A model generated the notes under the pieces. That model saw only the letters and a list, made by a program, of their open reading frames with translations. It was not told the DNA's origin and searched no databases. 64,000 nucleotides of DNA from Membranipora membranacea (Eukaryota; Bryozoa; Gymnolaemata; Cheilostomatida; Membraniporidae): positions 22,255,387-22,319,386 of the forward strand of contig OU612069.1 of assembly GCA_914767715.1 (NCBI GenBank), given 5' to 3'. The translations under genes were made by a program, and so were the position numbers. Positions 11,879-52,849 of the stretch are shown in pieces (the stretch's first letter is position 1; every line of letters starts with the position of its first letter).

Positions 11879-13259
11879 ATTTTGGCATAATGCCATGGTT
11901 GCTGCTGCTGTCTATGGGTTCTGCTCGGCTTCATCAGAACTTGAAAAGAAAGTTGAGACCCTGTGGGAAATGTTATCAGACCAGAAATCGGTGAATAGTA
12001 AACAACTACAGACAAACTTTAAACAGATAGAGATAAACCAGAAACAGGAGACAACAATCCAGAAACAGGAGACAACAATCCAGAAACAGGAGACAACAAT
12101 CCAGAAACAGGAGACAACAATCCAGAAACTAGAGTCAAAGATCAGCTGTTAGTGATAAATGATCTTGTAAGTTGCCATGATGCGCTATATAAGTATCAGT
12201 TGCTTGTTATGAAGTCCATATTTAAAATTTATTTTTACCCTTTACATTCAATAAGAAGTGAGTAGTTTCTTAACCTATTGATTTCCAATCAACTCAGTTA
12301 CCTCCTGACGGGGTTGGAGACGGTTGAGTAGCCTACACGCATTAACTTATTACTGGCTGAATATTTTACAGGTCAAAGACAATGATAGAAGAAAAAGGTC
12401 AGCTGTTGATAGCCCTAGTGGTTCAGTGTACGCTCGCTGGGGAAGTACTTCATGTCCGACAAATGCCAGATTGATTTACGAAGGTATAAGTTTGAAGATA
12501 TCAATTTTACAGTATCAAAAAATAATCTGATGTTTATAACGGCATTCATATCTTGTTTTGATCATACAAGATAATTAATAATGAAGTGTCTTTAAACGTT
12601 CATCGAATAAATATTATTCTAACGTTTCAAGGGTTCGCTGCTGGTACAAATTATAACACTGCAGGAGGAGGGAGTAATTATCAGTGTATGCCGCTCAACC
12701 CTGAGTATAATGTTTACTCATCTCGTGGGCCATTCGCGTTCGCAACACTTGCTGGGGTAGAATACCAACCCCATGATAGTGGTGTTTTTCCAGAATATAC
12801 CCATAACAAGAATGTGTCCTGTGCAAGATGTTACACTCCAGGTACTGCAATGATGATCCCGGCTAAGCGTTCATGCCCTTCAGGCTGGACTAAGGAGTAT
12901 GAGCGTGAGTATAAGATAAGTACATGTGAATGGTAAATCTATAATAATATGTACATGTATATTATTTATCTTTAGTCTGATTAATAGGTAAGTCGGAAAT
13001 ATAATGATACAGCTATGTATATTGTGTGATTTTGTTTTTCTCTCTAGGTTACTTGATGACCGCCGACACCCATCATGACCGACATCCCAAGACTTATGAA
13101 TGTGTGGATGCTACACCAGAGTACATCAATGGGCATAGTGATAATTCTGATGGTGCTCTGTTTTATTTTGTTAAGCCTGATTGTGATGGTCTTGGTCACA
13201 TAGGCCACTGTCCTCCCTACATACCTGACAGGCAGTTAACATGTGTTGTCTGTTCATAA
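11879..13259 (+). pseudogene. Short-chain collagen C4-like, copy 2, probably broken
   Basis: Homologous exons are 11879-12166, 12372-12483, 12632-12904 and 13048-13259, with intact splice borders. The N-terminal exon reads AAVYGFCSASSELEKKVE, then a run of perfect QKQETTI heptads, and then goes out of frame. It ends in ISC-stop, while the next frame gives the QLLVINDL segment shared with copy 1. The exon is 161 bases longer than its partner, not a multiple of three. No counterpart of the MEKLR exon exists upstream, because that interval was replaced by a retroelement segment. The downstream domain (RRKRS, GSVYARWGSTSCP, CARCYTPGTAMM, HCPPYIPDRQLTCVVCS) is fully open and well conserved. So either the gene died recently, the frameshift is an assembly error in the repeat, or an unseen splice form bypasses it. 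Confidence 0.72.
12039..12122 (+). repeat. Four perfect 21-bp repeats coding coiled-coil heptads
   Basis: Four identical 21-base units encode QKQETTI each, followed by a divergent fifth (QKLESKI) that leads into the frameshift. Unit length equals one coiled-coil heptad, so each slip adds a whole heptad to the stalk. The paralogue at 3496-3622 has none of these units. Confidence 0.92.
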
Positions 13260-14640
13260 CTGTTCCATCTGGCCTCTGCATGCAAATCTGATAAGGCTTC
13301 AAAATAAATGAATTTTCTGTGAGCATAAACTTGATGCTTTTTCTCATGTCTGTGTACCCTTTCGAAAAATGTTACCACTTATGAAAATCTGCTGTTTGAC
13401 ATAACTTATGTACCATTTCTATAGTAACTGTGGTTCTGTGTTTGAAAATAGTAAACAACATGAAATAATAATAATAATAATAATTCAATATGAAACTCTT
13501 TTGTTATGATTTAAACCCCTGTGGTTACACCTTTGAGTTTAGCCTGTATTGCCTGTCTCGTTAGCCATAGGTCAACCGTTTCTCTTTGGGTATTCCCTAA
13601 AACTCAAAGCATCTCGTGTCTGGCCAATTAAATAAAAACTAAGTTTTCTGTTCTATGTTCTTTGAGATAACCAATGGCTTCCATCCGTCGATGAGTGAGT
13701 ATAAGTGTGAGAATCTTTCTTTGTACAAAAACTTAGTATGAGAGATATAAATTTGCATGAGAACAAAGCTTGTAGAGTGACTGCAACTGAAAACTGTGTT
13801 ACTCAATCTTCATAACTCATAGAAATATCATGTAATGGAAATATAAAAAAGAGACTGTCCCGTTTAAATATGCCATATGTATGCATTTTCAAGATACACT
13901 TCTACTCCTTGCAAAACATCTTGATGATGTAGCATATTCAGCTCCATTTTATTGAACACAAAGCTTCACCAGGCTATAAGCATTGTCATATTTCTAACAA
14001 ACAAAACTCAAATATCATAGGCTGCTTGTCGATTTCAAACATGCTAGTGTTGAATTGAAACCTGATCCGTTTCCCTTTCTGTCAAGAGTATGCATCAAGG
14101 GTCAATCGTCAATCGATCATTAGACTAGTTTATATTCTACCATGATAATTTTCACCTTGAAACCACTGCCGTTTAATTAGAGGCGATCTGATACATAAAA
14201 AGCTATGTTCTCTTTCATGCCCTGATTTCGAAGATCAGTTTGTGCAGTTCTATTCATCTGTTTGTAACTCCCAATTGAGGATTTGTAAGCAAGCGGGACA
14301 GCCAGTCTCATCCACACACACTTGTTATCTTTTGAACATATTGATCAGAAAGTATTGTATTGCATCATCAGTAAGACCCCTTTCATGTGGCAAACAAACC
14401 ATTCGAATGCTGAGCGCAATTCTATTTTGCACCAATAACACATAAAATATTGGTTTTGGGAGTCATTAAAGTAATCAATCAGCAATCACTGGAAAATTGA
14501 TTTATTATTATTCTAGGCTGTCTCCAATATAAACAACCCAATATAAAGGTATTTTAGATCCTTGTACTATGTCGTATCCATTTTACAAAACTAGCCAACT
14601 CTGCATTCAAATTTAAAAATTTGATATTATCTAAGTTGTC
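13260..14640. other. Intergenic, no gene seen
   Basis: Holds the AATAAA of the second C4-like copy (13303-13308), a short ATA-type microsatellite near 13465, and at 14020-14210 another copy of the low-copy repeat shared with 690-970 and 5440-5700 (TTTCAAACATGCTAG, GTATGCATCAAGG, TTTTCACCTTGAAACCA). Confidence 0.5.
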
Positions 14641-14649
14641 AGAATCTCT

Positions 14650-14960
14650 ACCAGGTACACTGTAAAAACTAAAGGTACTATAAGGGTACAAGAAAGACAC
14701 AATTTTATACAGGGTACATTATAGTGGCGTAGAGGGTACCTAAACGGTAGATGTCATCTTGATAGGGGTACATATTAGAAGAAATGGTACAATCATGTAC
14801 TTTCTTCTGGAATTGTACCAAGTAACCCTCTGAAAGGTTACGAATATGGTCCATAAATGTGTTATAAAGGGTACAAGTTAGAAAAAGGTACAGAAATGGC
14901 CATGACGGTCCAGGATAGGTACAACCGTGGTACACGTCTCATGAGTACATTAATGGGACA
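14650..14960. repeat. GGTAC/GTACC-rich repetitive element
   Basis: Roughly one GGTAC or GTACC motif every 20-25 bases over 300 bp (AGGTACACTG, AAAGGTACTATAAGGGTACAAG, GAGGGTACCTAAACGG, AAGGGTACAAG, AAAAAGGTACAG). The left edge contains ACACTGTAAAAA, a common edge motif of non-autonomous DNA transposons. No coding capacity. 14961-15756 beyond it is plain AT-rich sequence in which I see nothing else. Confidence 0.55.
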
Positions 14961-15756
14961 AAAAAGGGTCAGGAGCTTGAAACTTTCAGGCAATAAATTT
15001 ATATTGCTGCCTGATCATATTTATAGTGCACGATACATTGCTGTCAAACGAATGTTCATTTGGAATTAAAGGAAATTTTTGTGCACTGCTTGATAATGAA
15101 TTTTGGATTACCTGTCATAACCTCTTTACGTAACAGTCACACTGGTAGACAACAGCCACAGTCAAGCATGATTTGTCATATTACTTATGAATAGGCTTTC
15201 CGGACCTTTATGGCTCTATTAAAAAATCTAGCATTAAACTACCAGTAGTACTCGGTAGACTGCGTTTTCATCAGATAGTTTGAGATTTTTCTGTGAATAT
15301 TTTTGTTGTTCAGCAATGAATCAGTCAACATGTTGGTTGGGTAGGACCTAAATATGACAAACATCCTCTGTCAAAGTAATTATATTGTAGGTTAGTGTGA
15401 GATTTAATTTTGTGCAGCGATGAATCAGTCAACATATTGGTTGAATGAAACCACAATGGGATAATCCTCTGCTGTCAAAACAATTATATTGCAGGTTTTC
15501 ATAATGCAGTGTCTGATCATTTAGTTAGGCCATGTTTACGCAAACAACCATGCTAACCATTGAATGAATGAGAGCAAACCTGACTCTATAAAATAACTAT
15601 GATAATTGGCATCTACCTTGAATGGAAAGAATGATTATAAATTTGAGCAAACAGTTCATACATTTGAATTAGAGATAAAGCTACTTTGGCTAAAAATTTC
15701 AACAATATGATGGGTAACATGGATAAAAAAAACTGTTGACAAATTTGTAGGCACAA

Positions 15757-18700
15757 TCAATCAGCCCAGCCATTCACGATAGGGCCTTGTAGGTTAGTGA
15801 TGGCTGCACACACCAATAAAATGTTATTTGCATGTCGCAGCAGACTGATAGGGAAGGTTTGAGAAAGTATACTGAATGTTTTTATATGGCGTATGACACG
15901 CTCAAAATGTATTCTCACGTTGGCCACTGTTTTTGTTTTTTTGACTTGTCCTGAAGTCATTTGGCTGGCTCCCTTAGCAGCTGGTGGCAAAATCAACTCA
16001 GCTCCTTTGGTCAGCAGAACTTCTTTTATTTGAAATCCCCTGTCAGCCATTATTTGATCTCAAGGGTCAATAAAGTCAAGAAATCTACTCTGTGTAACAG
16101 TGATTCTATCACTGGTACGGCCACCAAAGAATTCTGATACAAAGGAAACACTACCTTGAGGTGTTATACCTATGAGACACTTTATTGTGTTATGGTGTTT
16201 GTAGTCTGACCATGTAGCAGCCTGGAGCTTGAGATTTGATGGTCTCTGAATGAAAACCTCAGTGCAGTCTATGATGCAGCGAAGTTGTTTGGTGGCCATG
16301 AACCCCTTTGGCAGTGAGGATCAGGTGTCAACACGGTTGAAAAACACGATCAGTGGTTTTAGAGCCTGAGCTATGGTAGTTAACGTTGCACCAAACATCC
16401 TGGAGATATCTGTTACTGATAGGGGTGGAACGGATCAGGATTGGGCAACCTCGGATCGGATATCGGATCGGTCTATAAATTCAACCTCGGATCGGATCCG
16501 GACCCGGATAATGCGTAAAAACGCTTAATTTACCAGTCACAGCAGCTTTTCTTTTGCACCATAATATACAATTAAGGTCATTGAATACTTGGATAAACAC
16601 CGTCAACAATCTCTTCCCTGAACCATTACCCTAATTCAATAATGTGCACATATCAGCTTGGATATAATTCTTTACAGGAGCAACTTATCACTCAAACAGT
16701 GCAAGGATCACACAAACAGATTATTTGAAAAGATCATTTAATGAGTTCTAAGATCTCTTGACAACGAGAATTTGTGCATAGGCGCTCAATTTGCCAGGAT
16801 CACTCAAACCCCGATGTTTAAAATCACTGAGTTTGAACAAACTCCCTGCTCCTATGTCCCAACAGGGAGGTATATCCCACCCTCCCTGGTCCCAAACTCT
16901 CTGTTGTGACTAGGGATAGGAATTGTCCTCCTACTTTGAAAAAGCAGAAGAGGATAATTACTTTGTTCATCAACCTAGACATTTTGTTACAATGAACATC
17001 GTTGGACAAAGTTTTATCTTATGTCACAACGATCTGAGTAAAGATGCTTCTATCAATTTCAGCAGAAAAAACACATCCATCAAATTTAATCAGCAACAAT
17101 ATAGATAGCTATGAAAATGAGATAGGTATTGAATGCCTACTGATCACCACTGAGTGCATTCAGCCAAACTTAATTATCTTATCTGAACTACAAATTAATG
17201 ACTATCATACTTCCTCCCTAGTCATTTTCAGTGAGATAAATGATGCTAAGTAAGTGTTGATTAAAAACGTATCATCTCGGATCAGACATAACACATATCC
17301 GACCCGGTTTGTGGTTGGATCCGAGGTCAAATATCCGAAATTCAACTCCAACCAGCCAACCTCAAGAGGTCATTCCACCCCTAGTTACTGAGACATCAAA
17401 CCTAAATAAATAATAATAACTATGGATTAATAAATTCTTGCTTTCAGCCCTTATAACACATACACAAAAATAAAATATCCTTATAAATAAATGTGCCGGG
17501 GGGGGGGGGGCTCTTTGCTTGTGCAGTGTTTAATAAAATTGTTTGTCTCCGCATGACAAGTTCACAACTAAATTAAGTTTTACATTTTTTCTGTACTTGC
17601 ACAAAAATTGTCAAAAACTTATCGATTTGATCAAATCTATCCAAGTAATTAAGCCGCCATTTTCATGGGCACACGTTTTTTTAGAAAGGTTATCATTTTG
17701 TATAATATTTACAGAGTTCATGAAATAGTGTCTACCTGTCCGCTAAATCTTTATGGAGTAGTCCTAGTCTGAGTTTCATCAGAACCATGAGCACTCTCTC
17801 CTCCGATCTCAGCTTCTGTGTAGGCTTTTTAGCTGCGGGTATCCACTTGCGGTATTTAGCAATTACATTAAATCTGATGTTTTTGTGTCTGTTTTGGCCC
17901 TTTGGTAGGAGGTCATTGTGATATTTGACAAGAGCTTCGAAGCATTTTATGTTTGGCAGCCCGGTATAAAAGCTCACATCTGTGTCCGCTTTCAGCAGTC
18001 TTTTACTCACAGGCTCCAGGAACTTGGCAAGCATTTTTTCTTGTGTTTTTATTTTTATATCCAGTGTGAGGCGGCGCCCTTCTGCGTCATTCAGCTTCTT
18101 TGTAAGACGCTTTGCCTTTATTTGACAGGCTTCATGGCTTACTGATGGTTGCTCTAATGTTATTTCACATATTTTAGGTTTTATCTCAAGATCACTGAAA
18201 CATATGTCTTCCATCGGCTCAGGTTGATTAATAATATCTGGGGTATAAGATGCTGCCTTTTCTTCTTTTCTTGCTGAGGAAGTTGAAGCTGTCGGCATGA
18301 GGGTTGAGGTCTCCGGATTATAGGCTGGTCTGATGTCATGTTTTTTCTCTTTGATTGCCCTATTTGCTCGTCGGTATACTGGGAGGACGGAAAATTTATT
18401 GCCAGTGTCATAACCTAAGTTTTTGATTGGTAGCGGTTTGTCGTTGGATGGTTGCCGTGGACGAAGTGCGCACTACATACTCTGGAATGCTGACTAGGCT
18501 GCCAGGGTGACTTGTTATCCAGGTCAACTTGTCTGTTCACCAGCAAAACCCACAGCCTTTTCTCCTCTTCATATTGAGGAAAGGGGAAAAGCTGGTATGG
18601 CAAACACCAACATTCACCTATTAAGAAATATAAATACATCAAAAGTGACCAATATTTGTAACGGTAATGTATTTGTATTTGTATGTATTTGTATGTAATG

Positions 18701-18992
18701 TATGTAATGTATTTGTAACGTTATGATGAGCACATATTACGCAATAGTATGTTAAGAGCGTCATAAGTTTTATCAGTATAACTGATTAATCAAGTTTTCA
18801 AAAAAAATTGCTATCAAAATTTAATTGTCATTTAATAGATAGTGCTCAAAATATTATAGTATGAGGTATATCAATCTTATAAAGCTGCTTACCTTTTGTC
18901 TTTGAGTGCTTATCACACATGGTCTTCTTTATAGCGCACAGCTTTTTTGAGTGATTAGTACATTTAACAACAGCACAGCTAACTTGCGGCAT
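15757..18992 (-). mobile_element. Dead THAP-HTH-DDE transposon (Harbinger/IS4EU-like)
   Basis: Three exons on the - strand: 18893-18992, 17736-18617, and 15757-17401 interrupted by the hAT element. Exon 1 (MPQVSCAVVKCTNH) and the start of exon 2 form a THAP zinc finger, with the AVPF-like YQLFPFP segment and VCSAHF. Next come a coiled linker, an HTH region (SFYTGLPN..F..L..Y), then a DDE_4 nuclease: [37 protein letters not shown]. Defects: one missing base after VCSAHFVHGN throws the frame (the next frame gives NDKPLPIKNLGYD); a stop after NRVDT near 16326; a stop in place of a residue just before DQIMADRGF near 16060; and the 964-bp insertion. Splice sites remain good. Transposon ends were not located. 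Confidence 0.85.
16420..17383. mobile_element. Non-autonomous hAT element with 8-bp target duplication
   Basis: The 964-bp element begins TAGGGGTGGAACGGATC and ends GGTCATTCCACCCCTA, giving a 12-base terminal inverted repeat of hAT type. It is flanked by perfect 8-bp duplications GTTACTGA at 16412-16419 and 17384-17391. Removing the element and one duplication rejoins the host transposase in frame (FDVSVTDISRMFG). Both subterminal zones carry clustered CGGAT/ATCCG motifs (TCGGATCGGATATCGGATCGG-like on the left; ATATCCGACCCGG and GGATCCGAGG on the right), as expected for hAT transposase binding. The interior shows no transposase, so it needs a helper. Confidence 0.92.
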
Positions 18993-20060
18993 AATGAAAA
19001 AATTCTGGTTCCAGATATTTAGTCAACTTGGTATGTGTGTTTCTAATAATGTAATGTAGCGTTACACATTTCCTTGTTTACACCACATTCCATAGTGAAA
19101 TAATCGGCCAATCATAGCTCTCATACTGTTTTGTTTGTTTACAATAATGGCTTGCATCTGCAAGGGTGACCACATTACGATGATGCATGCTACTATTCAT
19201 TGATGAAAAATCAGTTGTCCAAGCTCTGCAGGTATGTTGTAGAGACTGAGGTTTTACATGATTTAGTTATATTGGGTTTGTGGCTTACCCCCCTAGAAAG
19301 CTTTGAATTTGCAGTCTGAAGATCTCACTCACCCAATGGTTTTTTATATGAAGTACCTCACCCTCAAAACAAGAGGAGACAACTCTAGTTTATTAAAAAC
19401 CGGTGACAAATAATGCAGGAAACTGGTGTATTATTTGCCCATTAGGCAACAATTATAAGATTAAAGTCTCAATTAGTTATGTTGGAGCTATACAGAATTC
19501 AATGAGCACTAATTTGCCTGAGTGGCAGCAGTAGTTTAAGTGGGTAAATGAATGCCTGAAGTTCCAATTCACCTCCCATACAAAAACAGCTGCTACCCGA
19601 CAGCATTGATGTAGACATGATGCAACATTACACCTCAAATCCTAAAGAGGGCATCATTTCTAGCTAGGAGTACTCCCATATGTCGGTCCACGTAAACGCG
19701 TAATGGATTTATATGGAATAAAAAACTTTATATCATTTTGAGATACTCGCCTAACATCACCGCCCAAAGCAATGAATATGGGAATACTACACTTAAATTT
19801 TGGAATACTGTGTTACAATGTTCGATCTCGGTTCCTTTACTAGAATGTAGGAAGCTACAATAATGCTGCATAAGTTTTGATGCTTTAACTTCACTCATTT
19901 TAAATGAGCGTATCAATATTAAGATAATTTCTAGATTGATTGAGCTTTGTTTCAGTCAGTCAATATATTGACATTCAACACTTCCATTCACACAGAAAAA
20001 CATGTTGGCACAAAAAATAAACATTGGTAAAATTTGCTAAGGTAAAGAAAATGGAGAAAG
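18993..20060. other. Intergenic between THAP transposon and NDUFA2
   Basis: AT-rich sequence with no supportable gene. It should contain the right end of the THAP transposon and the 3' end of NDUFA2 transcripts, but I could fix neither a terminal repeat nor a clear polyadenylation signal. Confidence 0.4.
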
Positions 20061-22247
20061 TTATTTCGCTGCCAATTGTTCCAACTGTTTGAGTACATCT
20101 GCACTAGATTTATCTGTTATATTAACTGATGTCTCCTGTCCATACTCTACAAAAAGAGAATCACTGTTAGTACATTCACCTGTGGTATCAAATCCTATCA
20201 TGATTTTGCACCCTAACTTGCAACACGCTTTCACTTTTACATCAACATATATTATAATTTGGAGTTTGCTCCCCATGTCCATTAGGGACACAACTCCTGA
20301 TATTCAGAATTAGGATCTGTTTTTCCCTAGCCGGGGGGGGGGGGGGGGTGGCGTTGGGCGAGGGGCAAAAGTCTGGGGGGCTCAGACTAGGTTCTATAGT
20401 TTCACAACTCTCAGATTGGAGGCGATAATAAATACAATTCATGATATTTTCATTGGGTTAAGTTTTCATTATCTTACCTACATCAAAAACCATAACCCAC
20501 ACTATGAAGAGAAAATGATGTCGGTGAAAATACAACATACAGTAGTGCGCATACCACCCGACAACACATAGGTCTTTAGCTAAAAATCATGAGTCAAGTG
20601 CTGTCTCGATGCGTTGTCCAGTTATTTACTTACTAAACATAACAAAACGAATCAAAAAAACACTGAGGACATAAATAACAGTATTATAATAATTATCACT
20701 AACCATATCTAGCCCAGATCTTAGGAGGTATACCGCTGCACTCTCTAACTAGGATTGGTGTAGTTGGGTTAGCCTGCTTCAGTGATACATAGTTACCTTC
20801 AACAAATTCTCTAAAATACAGAGAAAGCGGCGTAACAATAGTCAGTAAATCTTTGTAGCTTCATCCCATTCTTGTAGGGAGATGACTCTGATTTGGTTTG
20901 TCAATTACACAAAGTCATTCCCGAATCTGTTTCTCAGAGTGCATATAGTGAGTGAGAAATCTGGGAATGACAGGCCTGGTATATTACGCTCATCCAGCTA
21001 ACTGTGGTCAGATAGGGATTCTAACAGCCCGTAATTGAAAGTCCCCTCGATACTTATCATGTAGAAGATTCATCATCATTCATTACCAACAGTGTACTGA
21101 GCGATACGAGAAAGTAAAGGACTTGCCAAGAATCATCCCATCTAGTCACATGCAGTGAATTTTATATCAGGGCTGAAATACACAGAGTAGGCTTACCCTA
21201 CCTGTGCTATCTGATTGCTCAATCAAATTCAACGCTCTTTCTAATTGACAGACCCCCTGATTCGATATTTCTTATGGTAGAGTCAAACCTCAAAACGACC
21301 ATAGCCAAAAACAAAACTATCCTATCACATAAGAACACAGTGTGCAGTTATTCTAATAAGTAGTCTATTTTGTCTTGCCAAACAATAGCTATGGATGCAA
21401 AAAAAGTAAAGGATGTTGACTTAGACTTGGATCAGTGGCTAGGTGCTAGGTGATGAGGAGTAGTAGTAGTTCGTGAGATGCCTAAGCCTACCTAAGTGTA
21501 AGTAAAGCACCAATGATAACATAACATTTGATAACGAGAATATAGTTTCGCAGCCAAAAAATACCCTACCTACTCTACCTGCAAACTGCACCACCTGTCC
21601 TGATCAACTAATTTACTCTAGCTTCTCTTTGTGTAACGGTCATATAACATGATAATAATAGGCTAATAATATGTAGATGTTACCATCATTATCATGGGCC
21701 ATTTGTCTAATGGCTTTCTCAAGTCTCTGCAAGGAATCTCAGTCAATGAATAATAAGGATTATTCAAATCATTGCAGGTTGACTAGAGACTCTCTCCAGA
21801 CTGAGAGTGAGACTGAGCCTAGTACTAGAGTCTAGTAGTAGTAGGCAAATAGGCTAACCTACTAAAAATTTGTAACACCCTTGAACTACTTCATATGAAG
21901 AGATCACTATGGCCATAGTGGGAGCTACAGGAATTAAGCATTTCCTGACTGGTTACAAATCTCAGTCAGCTTGATCAACAGTAAAAATAACTATCCTTGT
22001 CTGTGGATTGTCGTTTTACTATAAATAAGTATAACTCTTAACTGTCTATAAAAGTATATAACTATAAGAAAATCAATTAAATGAGCATGGAAATAATGAA
22101 ATCTCTGCACTCTGCTTGGACTAAATGGGCCAAGAACCTATCTATCAGTACATACCTCACTCCTTTACTGGCCGAAGATGTCTGACATAAATGGATCCTC
22201 AATTCCTTCAACTTAGAGCCAAATTTCACCGCTCTTGATGCTGCCAT
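20061..22247 (-). CDS. NDUFA2: NADH dehydrogenase 1 alpha subcomplex subunit 2
   Basis: Exons 22156-22247, 20704-20810 and 20061-20146 join in frame to a 94-residue protein, close to the usual length of about 99. It is a supernumerary subunit of mitochondrial respiratory complex I (matrix-arm N module) with a thioredoxin-like fold. Diagnostic segments are ELRIHLCQTSSASKGVR, then VEGNYVSLKQANP.TPILVRECS, then PPKIWARYEYGQETSVN. The two cysteines of the fold, here C21 (HLCQ) and C55 (RECS), are both kept. The start is the ATG just before AASRAVKFGSK, with no upstream in-frame alternative. The 5' end faces NEK1, 1,149 bases between start codons. Intron 2 (20147-20703) contains a 16-base G run at 20333-20348. 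Confidence 0.95.
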
Positions 22248-23395
22248 ACTGGAGTTGTCTCTAAAAGTTTTGCACCTTCAGCTGTGTAGTCCGAGATTCT
22301 CATACCTACAATCTAGTGAAGATCATCTTTTGATAAATTATTGTGTGCACTTTAAAATTGGTCTATAAAATGGAGAACTATTTTGATTGGAAACCAAATG
22401 ACAAGTTTTGAAGAAAAAATAGAGCACCTGCTGTTACTTTTATATATGTATAATTAATCATATAATTCTAAGGTATTTTGGTCAGTTCAATTAAGTGTCA
22501 GTTGAAAAGGGTTGTATATGGCTCATTTTAATGGTGGTTAATAATATGGAATGTGAATATGTAGTGACTTTGCTGGGTGAGTGTGACCAATGAACGACCA
22601 AGGAAGAGGGAGTTCATTGGTGTGACTACTAACTAGGCTTGGATTTGGAGCCCAACCAAAGGCCTTCTGCTGCTGGTGCAAGTCCAGTGGTTGAGTGCTT
22701 CAGTCTGTATTCCGTGCCCCGACCACCAAGTACAGAAGGCATGTGAGCCAAACCATTCCAAGGCCAATCATATTTATATCATTGCAGCTGCTAGTAGTGC
22801 CTGATTGAAGCAGGTCCAAGGGAGTTAACTGATTGTATTGCTGTGGGTAGTGATTCACTCACTCAACAGGCTCTCTTACTCTTTGACTCCACTGTAGGTA
22901 GATTCTGTGTACTTTATGGGGAGTGAATGAGGTAGATAGATAGGGTAGTTTAGTTTCCTGACTGAATAGGCAGTTTATCTATCTCATCTGTGTCTCTGTT
23001 CCTGAGTAGAGCTCAAAACGCACCACAGGGCAATGATCATGGATGAGATAATTGCTCAGATAGAATAGTAAATATCTAACCTGTCTTGACAAGCTTTGTT
23101 ATTGCAGTAACACCCCCTAACAATTAAGCTTGGCGAGACAGCCTATGTAGTAACCTTCGCTGTTTGTATGACCATTACTTTGCATCCACGGCGACATTTC
23201 CACTGTTTCTCTACTTAAAGTATTGCAGTTACACATTTATATGATTTTCTGTATGTACATTGCAATCTTCACTTCTTTCAGGACGCCATGGAACTCGGGC
23301 GCTAGATGTGGTACAAATTCGAGAATTATAGTTGAAAAAAAAATTAAAGACCCCCAAGAGCGAATGATCTGCTAGTTAACACCACTCACCTCACG
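22248..23395. promoter_or_regulatory. Shared 5' region of NDUFA2 and NEK1
   Basis: Non-coding region between two divergent start codons; it must hold both 5' UTRs and promoters, possibly one bidirectional promoter, unless unseen upstream exons intervene. A short upstream frame (ATGGAACTCGGGCGCTAG at 23288-23305) precedes the NEK1 start and would act as an uORF if transcribed. A small inverted pair ACCAATGAAC/GTTCATTGGT lies near 22588-22622. No TATA box could be assigned. Confidence 0.55.

Positions 23396-52849
<29,454 letters not shown>

Larger units (their letters stand above)
6382..13320. repeat. Segmental duplication, copy B
   Basis: Second unit of the tandem duplication, starting with the same TACATAGCTATATTCAGGT block as the window start and ending after the second C4-like gene. 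Relative to copy A it lacks the inverted-repeat element of 1055-1730, contains an extra non-LTR fragment (7066-7667), and has the interval equivalent to 2881-3310 replaced by about 2.6 kb of retroelement-bearing DNA (9121-11698). Its order of homologous blocks is otherwise that of copy A. Sequence at 7668-9120 outside these elements is non-coding as far as I can see. Confidence 0.8.

Noticed and set aside
12039-12122. Regular short repeats resembling a CRISPR array
   Set aside because: The units are contiguous, coding and without spacers; the context is animal DNA.
17498-17510. G or C homopolymers (also 20333-20348, 27085-27097, 59635-59651, 63650-63669)
   Set aside because: Simple homopolymer runs with no further structure; likely variable or error prone.
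20146-20178. 33-base GT..AG segment with TACTAAC just before NDUFA2 exon 3
   Set aside because: It reads like a mini-intron, but homology shows it is just the 3' end of the larger intron 2.
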